Made by a program: the position numbers and the translations under genes | Assembly (NCBI GenBank): GCA_965276835.1 | Contig: OZ255631.1 | Location: 3,224,001 to 3,288,000, forward strand | Direction: 5' to 3' | DNA length: 64,000 nt | Source of the DNA: BOG-932 sp965276835 | Lineage (GTDB): Bacteria; Pseudomonadota; Alphaproteobacteria; BOG-932; Roseiterribacteraceae | Part shown: positions 51,318 through 59,761 of the stretch, in pieces | Numbering within the stretch: position 1 is the first letter of the stretch | Layout of the letters: each line of letters begins with the position of its first letter | Notes under the pieces: generated by a model | The model's input: the letters and a program-made list of their open reading frames with translations, nothing else | Databases searched by the model: none | What the model was told of the DNA's origin: nothing

Positions 51318-51686
51318 TCAGGTGTCGCGGTGCATCGGGGCGAGATGCCCCGGCCGCACGACCTTTACCTTGTCGATCGTCTGCGTCAGCACGAGATCGA
51401 GCAGCGCGTCCCAATTGCCGTCATACTGCCCGGCGCGGATGTTCTTGCACAGCATCTCTGTCGCCTCGGACAGCGGCGCATCGGACTTCAGAAAGGCCTG
51501 AAGCGCGCCGGCTTCTTTGCGGTCGAAGTCGCCGGCAAGACGCAATTCGCGCTCGCAGATGCCCAGGAGGTAGGACGACACCTGTGCATGATACTTGGCC
51601 TCGCCCGAAAGCGTGGGACCGGTATCGTCCAGGAATTTTTGGACGGTCAGCAGCAGGTCGTTGATCGACGGGCGGTCCTGGCTCAT
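51318..51686 (-). CDS. DUF6285-domain protein
   Basis: A 122-residue protein with MSQDRPSINDLLLTVQKFLDD and ATEMLCKNIRAGQYDGNWDALLDLV, the pattern of DUF6285. Genes for this family are regularly found beside an ACAD10/APH-type phosphotransferase, as here (9 bases downstream of that gene). It is probably a partner or accessory subunit; function unknown. Confidence 0.75.
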   Translation of the reverse strand: MSQDRPSINDLLLTVQKFLDDTGPTLSGEAKYHAQVSSYLLGICERELRLAGDFDRKEAGALQAFLKSDAPLSEATEMLCKNIRAGQYDGNWDALLDLVLTQTIDKVKVVRPGHLAPMHRDT

Positions 51687-51695
51687 CGCCTATCC

Positions 51696-52685
51696 TCAGT
51701 TGTAGTGGCCGGCGAGCGTCATCAGAAGCTCGTACTCGACCAGGCTGGTGTTGCGGCCCATCGCGGCGAAGGCGACGCCCCGGCGTCCGCGCTCCACATG
51801 GGCGAATGCCTGCATGACATTATAGATCGCCCAGCGCACAAGACCGAATATCTCCCAGAAACGCACAACCTCCGGATCGATCCTGTCGCCGCCCGCCGCC
51901 TCATAGGCGGCGAAGACCGGCGCGCGCTCGGCGAATCCGCCCACGGGCAAGTCGATCTGGCCGAAACGCCAGGACCGCACGCAGAGCCAGCCGAAATCCT
52001 CCGGCCCCTGCCCGATATGGGCGCATTCCCAGTCCAGCGCGGCGCGCACGCCGTCAGGCCCGACCATGAAATTGCCCGTACGAAAATCGCCATGAACAAT
52101 CGAACGGCGCCCGGCCGCCGGCGCCTTGTTGCGCTCCAGCCAGCGAAATCCCATTTCGATCGCCGGATGCGCCTCGGCATAGCTGTCGAACAGCTTGAGG
52201 TACGTGCCGATGATGTCCTTGCTGTCGGGCACCGATTCCAGGAACGGCGCCTTGGCGACGTCGATGGCGTGCAGCTTGGCGAGCAGCGCCGCCAGATCGG
52301 TCGCGATCTTGAGGCGCGCATCGGCGTCGGCGGCGCGGAAAATCCGCTGCGGCATGGTCTCCCCGGCCACAAACGCTGTGATGAAGCCGTTGCCCATGCC
52401 GTCGGCCTCGTCATATTCGAAGATCGGCTCCGGCACCGGCACGCCTTCGTCGAAGGCAACTTTCATCACCTTGAACTGCTGGGTGGCCGGTAGGAACGGG
52501 TTGTCTTCCGCCGAATAGGTTTCCTGGCGGGAGACAAGCCGCCGGGAAGAACCGCCATGGGTCAGGTCGAACAGGACCGTCCGGTTCACCCCGCCCAATG
52601 TCGGGATGACGATATTCCCGATCTCGGCATCGTTGCCGAACCGCCGCCTGACCGCGCGGCGGATATCCTCGACTTCTTCTGTCAT
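51696..52685 (-). CDS. Phosphotransferase family protein (APH/ACAD10-like)
   Basis: A 329-residue kinase-like protein. Key motifs are IVHGDFRTGNFMVGPDG (HGDxxxxN, catalytic Asp) and LDWECAHIGQGPEDFGWL (DW-E metal site), typical of the aminoglycoside phosphotransferase superfamily members next to acyl-CoA dehydrogenases. In human ACAD10/11 such domains phosphorylate 4-hydroxyacyl-CoA during degradation of 4-hydroxy acids. With the adjacent acyl-CoA genes this points to hydroxyacyl-CoA processing. DUF6285 and enoyl-CoA hydratase follow. Confidence 0.87.
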   Translation of the reverse strand: MTEEVEDIRRAVRRRFGNDAEIGNIVIPTLGGVNRTVLFDLTHGGSSRRLVSRQETYSAEDNPFLPATQQFKVMKVAFDEGVPVPEPIFEYDEADGMGNGFITAFVAGETMPQRIFRAADADARLKIATDLAALLAKLHAIDVAKAPFLESVPDSKDIIGTYLKLFDSYAEAHPAIEMGFRWLERNKAPAAGRRSIVHGDFRTGNFMVGPDGVRAALDWECAHIGQGPEDFGWLCVRSWRFGQIDLPVGGFAERAPVFAAYEAAGGDRIDPEVVRFWEIFGLVRWAIYNVMQAFAHVERGRRGVAFAAMGRNTSLVEYELLMTLAGHYN

Positions 52686-52700
52686 GACGTCGCGATAAAA

Positions 52701-52855
52701 ATGCCTCTCCCCTCGGGGGAGAGGTCGGCGGCGAAGCCGTCGGGTGAGGGGGGCTGTTCGTGCGTCTGTATGATTCCGGAAAAAGCGGAGCTGTGGATAG
52801 AGCCCTCCTCACCCGGACTGCTTTGCAATCCGACCTCTCCCCCGAGGGGCGAGGT
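52701..52855. repeat. Imperfect palindromic element, CTCTCCC family
   Basis: Left arm (52703-52760) and right arm (52800-52856) are inverted relatives: CCTCTCCCCTCGGGGGAGAGG near the left edge corresponds to CCTCTCCCCCGAGGGGCGAGG near the right, and CGGGTGAGG corresponds to CCTCACCCGG. The GGGGCGAGG hairpin matches the one at 11323-11350. The spacer is unrelated. It fills the gap between the DUF7064-like gene and the phosphotransferase, so it may sit inside an operon. Confidence 0.7.
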
Positions 52856-52872
52856 CATGAACGGTGTCCGCC

Positions 52873-53880
52873 TCACAGAGGGAAGCCCACCAGCTTTCCG
52901 TCTTCGATACGCTCGATATATTCGGTCATGCCGTAGCCGACTTCGCCGTTCCAGGTGAAGCGGGTAAAGCCCTCGGCGATGCGCGATACCAGAATCTCAT
53001 CGCCCGCCGGGCGGCGGTTGCGTAAGGGGGCCATGGTCAGCACTTCACCGGTGATAACTTCCCGCCGATTGGCGGTGCGGACGCCCAGCATGACTTTGAC
53101 CGGATCCTGTTTGTCCGACCATTCGGTCGCGACATCCATATCCAGAATGTCTTCATAAACCCCGTCGACCAGCAGCACGCCGACCCGGCGCGATTTGCCC
53201 GCCTTGTCGGTGATCTTGAGCAGCATGAAGGCGCGCTTGCTGTCGAAGCTGCACAGGAACAGCCGATACCAATAGATCGACTGCCAGTAACGCGGTCCCC
53301 AGCTATGGTCTCGCCAGCCGCGCGCGGCTGTGAAGTCCCATTGCTGATCGCCGACCTTGATCAGCCCGGCGACGGATGTGTGCTGGTTGAAATGCGCCAG
53401 CGAGAAGTCGCGGCCATACATGGTTTCCTGGGTCGCCGACAGCGGCTCGCCACCGTGCAGCGGGGAGATGCCGGTCGTCTCGAACACCACCTTGCCCGGC
53501 ACGCGCGGCGCCTGGCCCAGCAGCTTCGGATTGCGCAGAAGCTCAGGGTCATCCAGCAGCATCAACTCGCCGTCATAGCGCATCGTCAGGCGCTTCAGCG
53601 GCTCGACGATCTCAACCGACAGGCCGTCGGCGACGAACTTGTCGTTCGCCGTGATCGCCGGCCGTCCGAACTGGCAGGCGACCCGCCCGTCAGGCAGATA
53701 GAGCACCACCGAGAGCTCGGCATAACCCTCGTTCACCCGGTTGCCGATCCGCATCCAGCCGCCCATTCGGGAGGCTGTGTCGAACGCGTTGGTATAGACG
53801 CTTTCGTTGAAATTCGGCGAAGCGTCCGGCGTGTGCGGAAACTCGTCCTTGCCTTCTAGGCGAAATGCTCCGTCCATCAT
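52873..53880 (-). CDS. DUF7064-like protein
   Basis: A 335-residue soluble protein with no catalytic motif I can name. Landmark segments are NFNESVYTNAFD, GGWMRIGNRVNEGYAELSVVLYLPDG and DFTAARGWRDHSWGPRYWQSIYWYRLFLC, a beta-rich, lipocalin/CrtC-like pattern now grouped as DUF7064/DUF7065. Such genes occur beside acyl-CoA carboxylase and phosphotransferase genes in catabolic clusters. The first ATG overlaps the carboxylase stop (TAATGATG); the second ATG, three bases later, has a better distance from AGGA. A binding or hydratase-like role is speculation. Confidence 0.7.
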   Translation of the reverse strand: MMDGAFRLEGKDEFPHTPDASPNFNESVYTNAFDTASRMGGWMRIGNRVNEGYAELSVVLYLPDGRVACQFGRPAITANDKFVADGLSVEIVEPLKRLTMRYDGELMLLDDPELLRNPKLLGQAPRVPGKVVFETTGISPLHGGEPLSATQETMYGRDFSLAHFNQHTSVAGLIKVGDQQWDFTAARGWRDHSWGPRYWQSIYWYRLFLCSFDSKRAFMLLKITDKAGKSRRVGVLLVDGVYEDILDMDVATEWSDKQDPVKVMLGVRTANRREVITGEVLTMAPLRNRRPAGDEILVSRIAEGFTRFTWNGEVGYGMTEYIERIEDGKLVGFPL

Positions 53881-55487
53881 TACATCCTGAACACGCCGTA
53901 ACCGCGATCGCCCAGCGGCGCGTTGAGCGAGGCGGAGATTGCCATGCCGAGCGCGTTGCGGGTATCGACGGGGTCGAGGATGCCATCATCCCACAGTTCC
54001 GATGTCGAGAAATAGGCGCTGGTCTGCGTCTCGTAGGCCTTCAGCGTCTGATTGCGGACCTCCTGCAAGATTTCCTCGTTCACTTCCAGGCCGTTGCGCT
54101 TCATCTGCATCAGCTTGACCTCGGCCAGCGTATTGGCCGCCTGCTCGCCGCCCATGACGCCGATCTGGTGGTTCGGCCAGGTGAACAGGAAGCGCCCGTC
54201 ATAGGCGCGGCCGCACATGCCGTAATTACCCGCGCCGAATGAGGCATGGCACATCACGGTGAATTTGGGCACATGGCTGCCAACCTGCGCCATGATCATC
54301 TTGGCGCCGTCCTTGGTGATGCCGGCACGCTCATATTCCGTGCCGATCATGAAGCCGGTAATGTTCTGGAGGAACAGCAGCGGCGTGTTGTTCTGGTTGC
54401 ACAGCTCCATGAAATGTGCGGCCTTGAGGGAGCTGTCGTTGAACAGGATGCCGTTATTGGCGAGGATGCCGACCTTGTAGCCCCAGATATTGGCGTAGCC
54501 GCAGACCAACGTGTTGCCATAGGCCGGCTGGTATTCGTGGAAGCGGCTGCCGTCGACGATGCGGGCGATGACCTCGCGCATCTCGAAGCCTTTTTTGATG
54601 TCGTCCGGAATGATGCCGTAAAGCTCGTCCGGGTCGTAAAGCGGCGCTTCGGGCACGGCCTGCTGGATCGACCATTTCTTCGGCATCTCCCATTGGGCGA
54701 CGATGTCGCGGCCGATGCGGATCGCATCGTCCTCGGTGTCGGCGGGATAGTCGCAGGTGCCGGAGATCTGGGTGTGCATGTCGCAGCCGCCCAGCTCTTC
54801 CGATGTCACGATCGCCCCGGTCGCCGCCTTGACCAGCGGCGGGCCGCCAAGGAACACGGCGCCGGTGCCGCGCACGATGACGTTATAATCGCACAGGCCC
54901 GGGATATAGGCGCCGCCGGCAGTGCACTGGCCGAAGACCAGGGCCAGTTGCTTGATGCCGTATTTGCTCATCATCGCCTGGTGCCGGAACATGCGGCCCG
55001 CCAGATGCTTGTCGGGGAACAGGTCGGACTGCAGCTGAAGCTGGCCGCCGGCGCTGTCGCACAGATGGACCATCGGCAGATGGTTCTCCAGCGCGATCTC
55101 GAGCGCGCGGACGATCTTCTTCACCGTCAACGGGTACCAGGCGCCGCCCTTCACCGACGAATCGTCGGCATGGATGACGACCTCGCGGCCGGAAATCGTG
55201 CCGATGCCTGTGATGCAGGAGGCGCTGGGCGATTCGCCGTTATAGGCGCGGTTGGCGGCCAGTGTTGAGAATTCGAGGAACGGCGTGCCGGGATCCAGCA
55301 GCTTTTCCAGCCGTTCGCGCGGCAGCATCTTGCCTTGCTTTGCCAACCGGTCGAGGTCGCGCTGCGGCCGGATCATGCGGGCGGCGTGCTGCATCTCGCG
55401 CAGCTCGGCCACCGCCTTCTTGTTGTGAGCATAGCGCTGGCGGAATTCTTCTGAGCTCGTGCTGAGCGTGGATTTGATGATGGTCAT
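53880..55487 (-). CDS. Acyl-CoA carboxylase, carboxyltransferase (beta) subunit
   Basis: A 535-residue carboxyltransferase. It resembles methylcrotonyl-/geranyl-CoA carboxylase beta subunits: LREMQHAARMI, SGREVVIHADDSSVKGGAWYPLTVKKIVRA, FGQCTAGGAYIPGLCDYNVIVRGTG, FLGGPPLVKAATGA, and SFGAGNYGMCGRAYDGRFLFTWPNHQIGVMGGEQAA. These include the oxyanion-hole glycines. The ATG at 55487 is chosen. It acts with the separate BCCP at 55492 and biotin carboxylase at 56029. The substrate may be a methylcrotonyl-, geranyl- or related branched enoyl-CoA; this is inferred from family similarity. Confidence 0.9.
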   Translation of the reverse strand: MTIIKSTLSTSSEEFRQRYAHNKKAVAELREMQHAARMIRPQRDLDRLAKQGKMLPRERLEKLLDPGTPFLEFSTLAANRAYNGESPSASCITGIGTISGREVVIHADDSSVKGGAWYPLTVKKIVRALEIALENHLPMVHLCDSAGGQLQLQSDLFPDKHLAGRMFRHQAMMSKYGIKQLALVFGQCTAGGAYIPGLCDYNVIVRGTGAVFLGGPPLVKAATGAIVTSEELGGCDMHTQISGTCDYPADTEDDAIRIGRDIVAQWEMPKKWSIQQAVPEAPLYDPDELYGIIPDDIKKGFEMREVIARIVDGSRFHEYQPAYGNTLVCGYANIWGYKVGILANNGILFNDSSLKAAHFMELCNQNNTPLLFLQNITGFMIGTEYERAGITKDGAKMIMAQVGSHVPKFTVMCHASFGAGNYGMCGRAYDGRFLFTWPNHQIGVMGGEQAANTLAEVKLMQMKRNGLEVNEEILQEVRNQTLKAYETQTSAYFSTSELWDDGILDPVDTRNALGMAISASLNAPLGDRGYGVFRM

Positions 55488-55491
55488 CGGA

Positions 55492-56019
55492 TCAAGCCCC
55501 AATAGATTTGGCTGGCGGTGCGTCTGGTGCGGCCACGGGGACAAACGAAATCAGCAGCGCGCCACGGTCGAATGCGGTTTCGGCGGGAACATGGATCGCC
55601 TCGATCGTGCCGTCGCGCGGCGCGACCAAGCCGACCTGAAGCTTCATGCTCTCGATGGTAATCAGCTTGTCGCCGGCCTTCACCTCGGCTCCCGCCCCGG
55701 TATGGAGGGCAATCACGGTGCCCGGCATGTCGGCATGCAGCGCATCGCCGCCCTTGCCCTTGGAATGGGCGCGGAGCTGCGCCTGTGGCAAGCCGACGAC
55801 GAAGGTGCGCGTGCCGATGCGCACGAACACCTCGTCGGCGACGACGGTGCGCCAGCCGGTATGGATCTTGCCGTCGATCACGACCTCGAACGCGGCGCCG
55901 ACTGACGGCACCTCGGACACGGTGTGGACGAGATCGCCGCTTTTGACGCGAAGGTCGGGGCGGCGGGCGAGGATATCGAGCGAGACGTCCTGCTCGTTCA
56001 GAAGCATTTCATAGGGCAT
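55492..56019 (-). CDS. Biotin carboxyl carrier protein of acyl-CoA carboxylase
   Basis: A 175-residue protein with an N-terminal part of unclear fold and a C-terminal biotinyl domain: MPGTVIALHTGAGAEVKAGDKLITIESMKLQ, with the biotin-accepting Lys near residue 125 in E-S-M-K-L instead of the common E-A-M-K-M. The upstream region (GRRT-like VVIDGKIHTGWRTVVADEVFVRIG) resembles the BT domain linker of alpha subunits. It is separate from the biotin carboxylase, so the enzyme is a three-polypeptide form. Its gene lies 4 bases before beta and 9 after the biotin carboxylase. Confidence 0.88.
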   Translation of the reverse strand: MPYEMLLNEQDVSLDILARRPDLRVKSGDLVHTVSEVPSVGAAFEVVIDGKIHTGWRTVVADEVFVRIGTRTFVVGLPQAQLRAHSKGKGGDALHADMPGTVIALHTGAGAEVKAGDKLITIESMKLQVGLVAPRDGTIEAIHVPAETAFDRGALLISFVPVAAPDAPPAKSIGA

Positions 56020-56028
56020 TGGTAGTCC

Positions 56029-57501
56029 TCAGTTCCGCCAGAAGCCGATGGAGGCGTGCGGTTCGGGAATGTCGAAGGCGATGCGCCGGAAATCGGGGTC
56101 GACGAAGGAGGCGGCCAGAACGGCGGCAATGGATTCTTCGGCGGTCGGTTCCGGGGCGATCAGCGTGTCGGCCTCCTGTGGCAGGAAGCCCGTATGCAGC
56201 TTGCCCGACAGGAATGCCTTGTTGCGCATGATGCGGGCCAGATAATCGATGTTGTTGGGCACGCCCAGCATCACCAGATCGGAGAGCGCCTGCTCCATCT
56301 TCTTGGCCGCCTCGTCGCGGGTCGCGCCATAGGTGATCAGCTTGGCCAGCATGGAGTCGAAGGCCGGCGTCACCGCCTGCCCCTCGACGATGCCGGCGTC
56401 GAAGCGGACGCCCTCACCCACCGGCACGTTCAGCTTGGCGATACGGCCGATAGCCGGGCGGAAGTCCTTCTCTGGCTCTTCGGCATTGATGCGGCATTCG
56501 ATCGACCAGCCGGTCTGCTTCAGGTCTTCCTGTTTGAACGGAAGCCCCTCGCCCGACGCGACCTTCAGCTGCGCCTCGACCAGATCGACGCCGACAACCT
56601 CCTCGGTGATCGGATGCTCGACCTGCAGGCGGGTGTTCATTTCCAGGAAATAGAACGCGCCGTCGGCGCCTAGGATGAACTCGACCGTGCCGGCGTTCTT
56701 GTAGTTCGCCGCCTTGGCCAGATCGACCGCCGCCTTGCAGATGCGGTCGCGCAATTCCTTCGGCAGGTTCGGCGCCGGCGATTCCTCGACGATCTTCTGA
56801 TAGCGGCGCTGCAACGAGCATTCGCGCTCGAACAGATGGACGACATTGCCTTTGCCGTCGCCCAGCACTTGCACCTCGATATGGCGCGGCAGCTCGACCA
56901 GCCGTTCGGCATAGACCCGGCTGTCGCCGAAATAACGCTGCGCCTCGCTGGCCGCCGTGGTGATCTGTTCCTTCAGTTCGGACGCCTCGCGGACGATCTT
57001 CATGCCCTTGCCGCCGCCGCCGGCCGACGCCTTGATCAGCAGCGGAAAGCCGACCTGGGCCGCCTTGGCCAGGAAGTCGTCCAAATCGCCATCCTGCATC
57101 GCGCTGGGCGCGACCGGCACGCCGTGGTCGCGGGCGAAGTCGCGCGAGCGAATCTTGTCGCCCATCAGTTTCATGCTGACCGAATCCGGACCGATGAAGG
57201 CGATACCGGCGGCCGTGACCTTCTCGACGAAGCCGGCGTTTTCCGACAGGAAGCCGTAACCGGGATGGATGCCCTCGACCTCGTTGGCCTGGCAGATCGC
57301 AATGATCTGGTCCTGGTCGAGATAGGCGGCGGTCGGTACATCGCCCTTCAGCTGCACCGCCGTATCCGCCAGCTTCACATGCGGGGCCAACCGGTCCTCA
57401 TGGTGATAGACGGCGACCGTTGGGATGCCGAGCTTCTTGCAGGTGCGGATCACCCGGCAGGCGATCTCGCCGCGATTGGCGACAAGGACTTTTTTCAACA
57501 T
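56029..57501 (-). CDS. Biotin carboxylase subunit of acyl-CoA carboxylase
   Basis: A 490-residue ATP-grasp enzyme: MLKKVLVANRGEIACRVIRTCKKLGI (biotin carboxylase N domain), HPGYGFLSENAGF, IKASAGGGGKGMKIV near residue 160, and FLEMNTRLQVEHPITEEVVGVDLVEAQL, with the Glu metal ligands. It carboxylates the biotin on the BCCP. The ATG at 57501 is chosen. The upstream TetR gene overlaps its start by 7 bases, so it is the first enzyme gene of the operon and is probably autoregulated through that repressor. Confidence 0.95.
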   Translation of the reverse strand: MLKKVLVANRGEIACRVIRTCKKLGIPTVAVYHHEDRLAPHVKLADTAVQLKGDVPTAAYLDQDQIIAICQANEVEGIHPGYGFLSENAGFVEKVTAAGIAFIGPDSVSMKLMGDKIRSRDFARDHGVPVAPSAMQDGDLDDFLAKAAQVGFPLLIKASAGGGGKGMKIVREASELKEQITTAASEAQRYFGDSRVYAERLVELPRHIEVQVLGDGKGNVVHLFERECSLQRRYQKIVEESPAPNLPKELRDRICKAAVDLAKAANYKNAGTVEFILGADGAFYFLEMNTRLQVEHPITEEVVGVDLVEAQLKVASGEGLPFKQEDLKQTGWSIECRINAEEPEKDFRPAIGRIAKLNVPVGEGVRFDAGIVEGQAVTPAFDSMLAKLITYGATRDEAAKKMEQALSDLVMLGVPNNIDYLARIMRNKAFLSGKLHTGFLPQEADTLIAPEPTAEESIAAVLAASFVDPDFRRIAFDIPEPHASIGFWRN

Positions 57502-58277
57502 GTGGTTTTCCCAGTAGTGCAAGACAGTTCCGGCCCCATGCCGGAGGCATGGTTAACGTTGTCGACCGCGCCGGCTTTTTCCAAACGTTCAGCAACTTCT
57601 TCCAGGCGACGGATCGCCTCTTCACCGCGGTCGAGCGCGACGCCGGAGCGGACCAGGCCGCGATAGATGATGTCGGTGATGGCATCCGCCACTTCCTCGG
57701 GCGAGAAATCGCCGTCGCCGCGCAGGTAGGACCAGGTATGGTGCTCGACTCCGCCATAGATCATCTCACGCACGATACGGAGCGGGATGCCGGCGCGAAA
57801 CTCGCCGCTGTCCATCGCATCCTGGATGATCGCCAGCGTGCGGTTGGTGTATTCGCGGTTGAGTTCGAAAACCGCCGTCTCCCGATATTCGGGGCCGGAG
57901 CGCAGTTCGTTGAAGATCAGGCGGCACATCGCCGGGTCGTTGTGGATGACGCTGAGATGGCGCCAAATCATAAAGCGCAACCGGTTCCAGGTACCCCTGA
58001 TACCGTGCAGCTGCCGATCGTAATCGGACAGCATGTCCTCATACCAATGCTCGACCACCTTGATCAGCAGGTCGCGCTTGCCGGTGAAATAACGATAGAT
58101 CGTACCTTCGACGACGCCCGCCCGTTCGGCGATGTCGGACAGCACCGCGTCGCTATAGCCTTTTTCACAGAACACGGCCTTCGCCGTCTCCATGATGTCG
58201 GCCATGCGCTGCGCCCGCGGCAGGCGGTAAACCTGGCGGCGCGGCTGGGGCGTGGACACGGCGGCGGGAACCGTCAT
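57495..58277 (-). CDS. TetR-family regulator of the acyl-CoA operon
   Basis: A 260-residue regulator. The HTH is at about residues 26-68: ADIMETAKAVFCEKGYSDAVLSDIAERAGVVEGTIYRYFTGKRDLL. The ligand-binding C-terminal part resembles those of acyl-CoA-responsive repressors (LiuR/AtuR-like by context only). It overlaps the biotin carboxylase gene by 7 bases and divergently faces the acyl-CoA dehydrogenase. A 5-bp inverted repeat ATGAG-N5-CTCAT at 58343-58357 in the shared spacer could be its operator. Confidence 0.9.
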   Translation of the reverse strand: MTVPAAVSTPQPRRQVYRLPRAQRMADIMETAKAVFCEKGYSDAVLSDIAERAGVVEGTIYRYFTGKRDLLIKVVEHWYEDMLSDYDRQLHGIRGTWNRLRFMIWRHLSVIHNDPAMCRLIFNELRSGPEYRETAVFELNREYTNRTLAIIQDAMDSGEFRAGIPLRIVREMIYGGVEHHTWSYLRGDGDFSPEEVADAITDIIYRGLVRSGVALDRGEEAIRRLEEVAERLEKAGAVDNVNHASGMGPELSCTTGKTTC

Positions 58278-58533
58278 AGGGTCAGCATCCGCACGAATGG
58301 CGGCCCAAAGTGGCGGCGCCCTGCGGGAAACGGCGCGTGTTCATGAGCGTAACTCATTCCAGTCCACTATCGAAGGCTTCCCCGGTTTTCGGCCAAATCT
58401 CTATGCGGGATAGGCGTTAGCATATGGCAATACCGGCAGGCAATCGACAAGCGGATGGACATGATGAGGAAGGCTCACTAATTTTCGCGTCGTAAATTCG
58501 GCGGCCTCAAAAACCGCCTATGGGGATTGTTTG
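58278..58533. promoter_or_regulatory. Divergent control region of the acyl-CoA catabolic genes
   Basis: A 256-base spacer separates tetR (minus) and acyl-CoA dehydrogenase (plus). At 58343-58357 there is ATGAG-CGTAA-CTCAT, a small inverted repeat that could serve a TetR dimer. No unambiguous -35/-10 boxes were found. GGGGATT lies just before the dehydrogenase ATG at 58534. Confidence 0.4.
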
Positions 58534-59718
58534 ATGAGCCAGCCCAACGCCACGTCGCATTTCGAATTGTCGCCCGACCAACAGGAAGTGCTGGACGCGG
58601 CCGACACCTATGCGCGTAACGAGCTGTACCCGCTGGCGCAGGATATGGACGACCATGAATCCTGGCCGGACGCGGCGTTCCGCAAACTGGGCCAGGATGG
58701 GTTTTTCGGCATCACCATGCCGCCGGAACTGGGCGGCATCGGCAGCGACCTGTTCACCAGCGGGCTGGTACTGCAGGCATTCTCCCGTTGGAACCACGCG
58801 CTGGGGCTGTCGTGGGTGGCGCATGAGAATCTGTGCGCCAACAACATTTTCCGCAACGCGAGCCTGGAGCAGCAGAAGAAATATCTGCCGGGGCTTTGCA
58901 GCGGCAAGCTGATCGGCGGGCTGGGCCTGACCGAGCCGGGCGCAGGGTCCGACGCTTTAGGTTCGATGCGCACCACCGCGCGGCGGGAGGGCGACGAATA
59001 TGTGCTGAACGGGTCGAAAATCTTCATCACCAACAGCCCGATCGCCGACATATTGCTGGTCTATGCCAAGACCGCGCCGGAAAAGGGCGCGCACGGCATC
59101 TCCGCCTTCATCATCGAGAAGGACATGCCCGGCTTCCGGGTGGCGCAGAAGCTGGTCAAGATGGGCTTTCGCGGCAGCCAGACCGGCGAGCTGGTGTTCG
59201 ACGAATGCCGAGTGCCGGCCGCCAATCTGGTGGGGGAGGAGAACAAGGGCGTCTCCATCGTCATGAGCGGGCTGGATTTGGAGCGCGCCATGATCTCGCC
59301 GATTTGCCTGGGCATCGCCGAGCGCGCTTTGGATCTTTGCATCGATTACGCCAAGACCCGCGTGCAGTTCGGCAAGCCGATCGGCGATTTCCAGATGATC
59401 AAGTCGAAGCTGGCCGACATCTATGTCTGGGTTGAGACGATGCGCACCTTCAATTACCGCGTGTTGTCGGCGGCCAACGCGATTGAGAGCGGCGAAGGCG
59501 GGCGCGGGCAGATCCATGCGCTGACCGCCGCGTCGGTCATGTATACCGCCGAGACGATGAACAAGGTTCTGGACGAGGCGGTGCAGATTTTCGGCGGATA
59601 TGGCTATATCTGGGAATCGGAGATCAACCGGCTGTTTCGCGCCACCAAGCTGCTGGAGATCGGCGCGGGTACGACCGAGGTGCGCAAGCTGATCATCGCC
59701 GGCGAATTGTTGAAGTAA
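58534..59718 (+). CDS. Acyl-CoA dehydrogenase, isovaleryl-CoA dehydrogenase-like
   Basis: A 394-residue FAD enzyme. Family motifs are GLTEPGAGSDALGSMRTTA, FITNSPIADILLVYA, and GYGYIWESEINRLFRATKLLEIGAGTTEVRKLIIAGELL at the end. The catalytic Glu is likely the one in GLDLERA near residue 249, the position used by isovaleryl-CoA dehydrogenase, not the C-terminal helix position of short-chain enzymes. The best match is therefore isovaleryl-CoA or citronellyl-CoA type. The ATG at 58534 is chosen. Divergent from tetR and followed by an acyl-CoA synthetase 43 bases later. Confidence 0.92.
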   Translation: MSQPNATSHFELSPDQQEVLDAADTYARNELYPLAQDMDDHESWPDAAFRKLGQDGFFGITMPPELGGIGSDLFTSGLVLQAFSRWNHALGLSWVAHENLCANNIFRNASLEQQKKYLPGLCSGKLIGGLGLTEPGAGSDALGSMRTTARREGDEYVLNGSKIFITNSPIADILLVYAKTAPEKGAHGISAFIIEKDMPGFRVAQKLVKMGFRGSQTGELVFDECRVPAANLVGEENKGVSIVMSGLDLERAMISPICLGIAERALDLCIDYAKTRVQFGKPIGDFQMIKSKLADIYVWVETMRTFNYRVLSAANAIESGEGGRGQIHALTAASVMYTAETMNKVLDEAVQIFGGYGYIWESEINRLFRATKLLEIGAGTTEVRKLIIAGELLK

Positions 59719-59761
59719 TCGCGGCGTCACAGGGACCGAAGACGGGGAGTTCACGGGTTCG

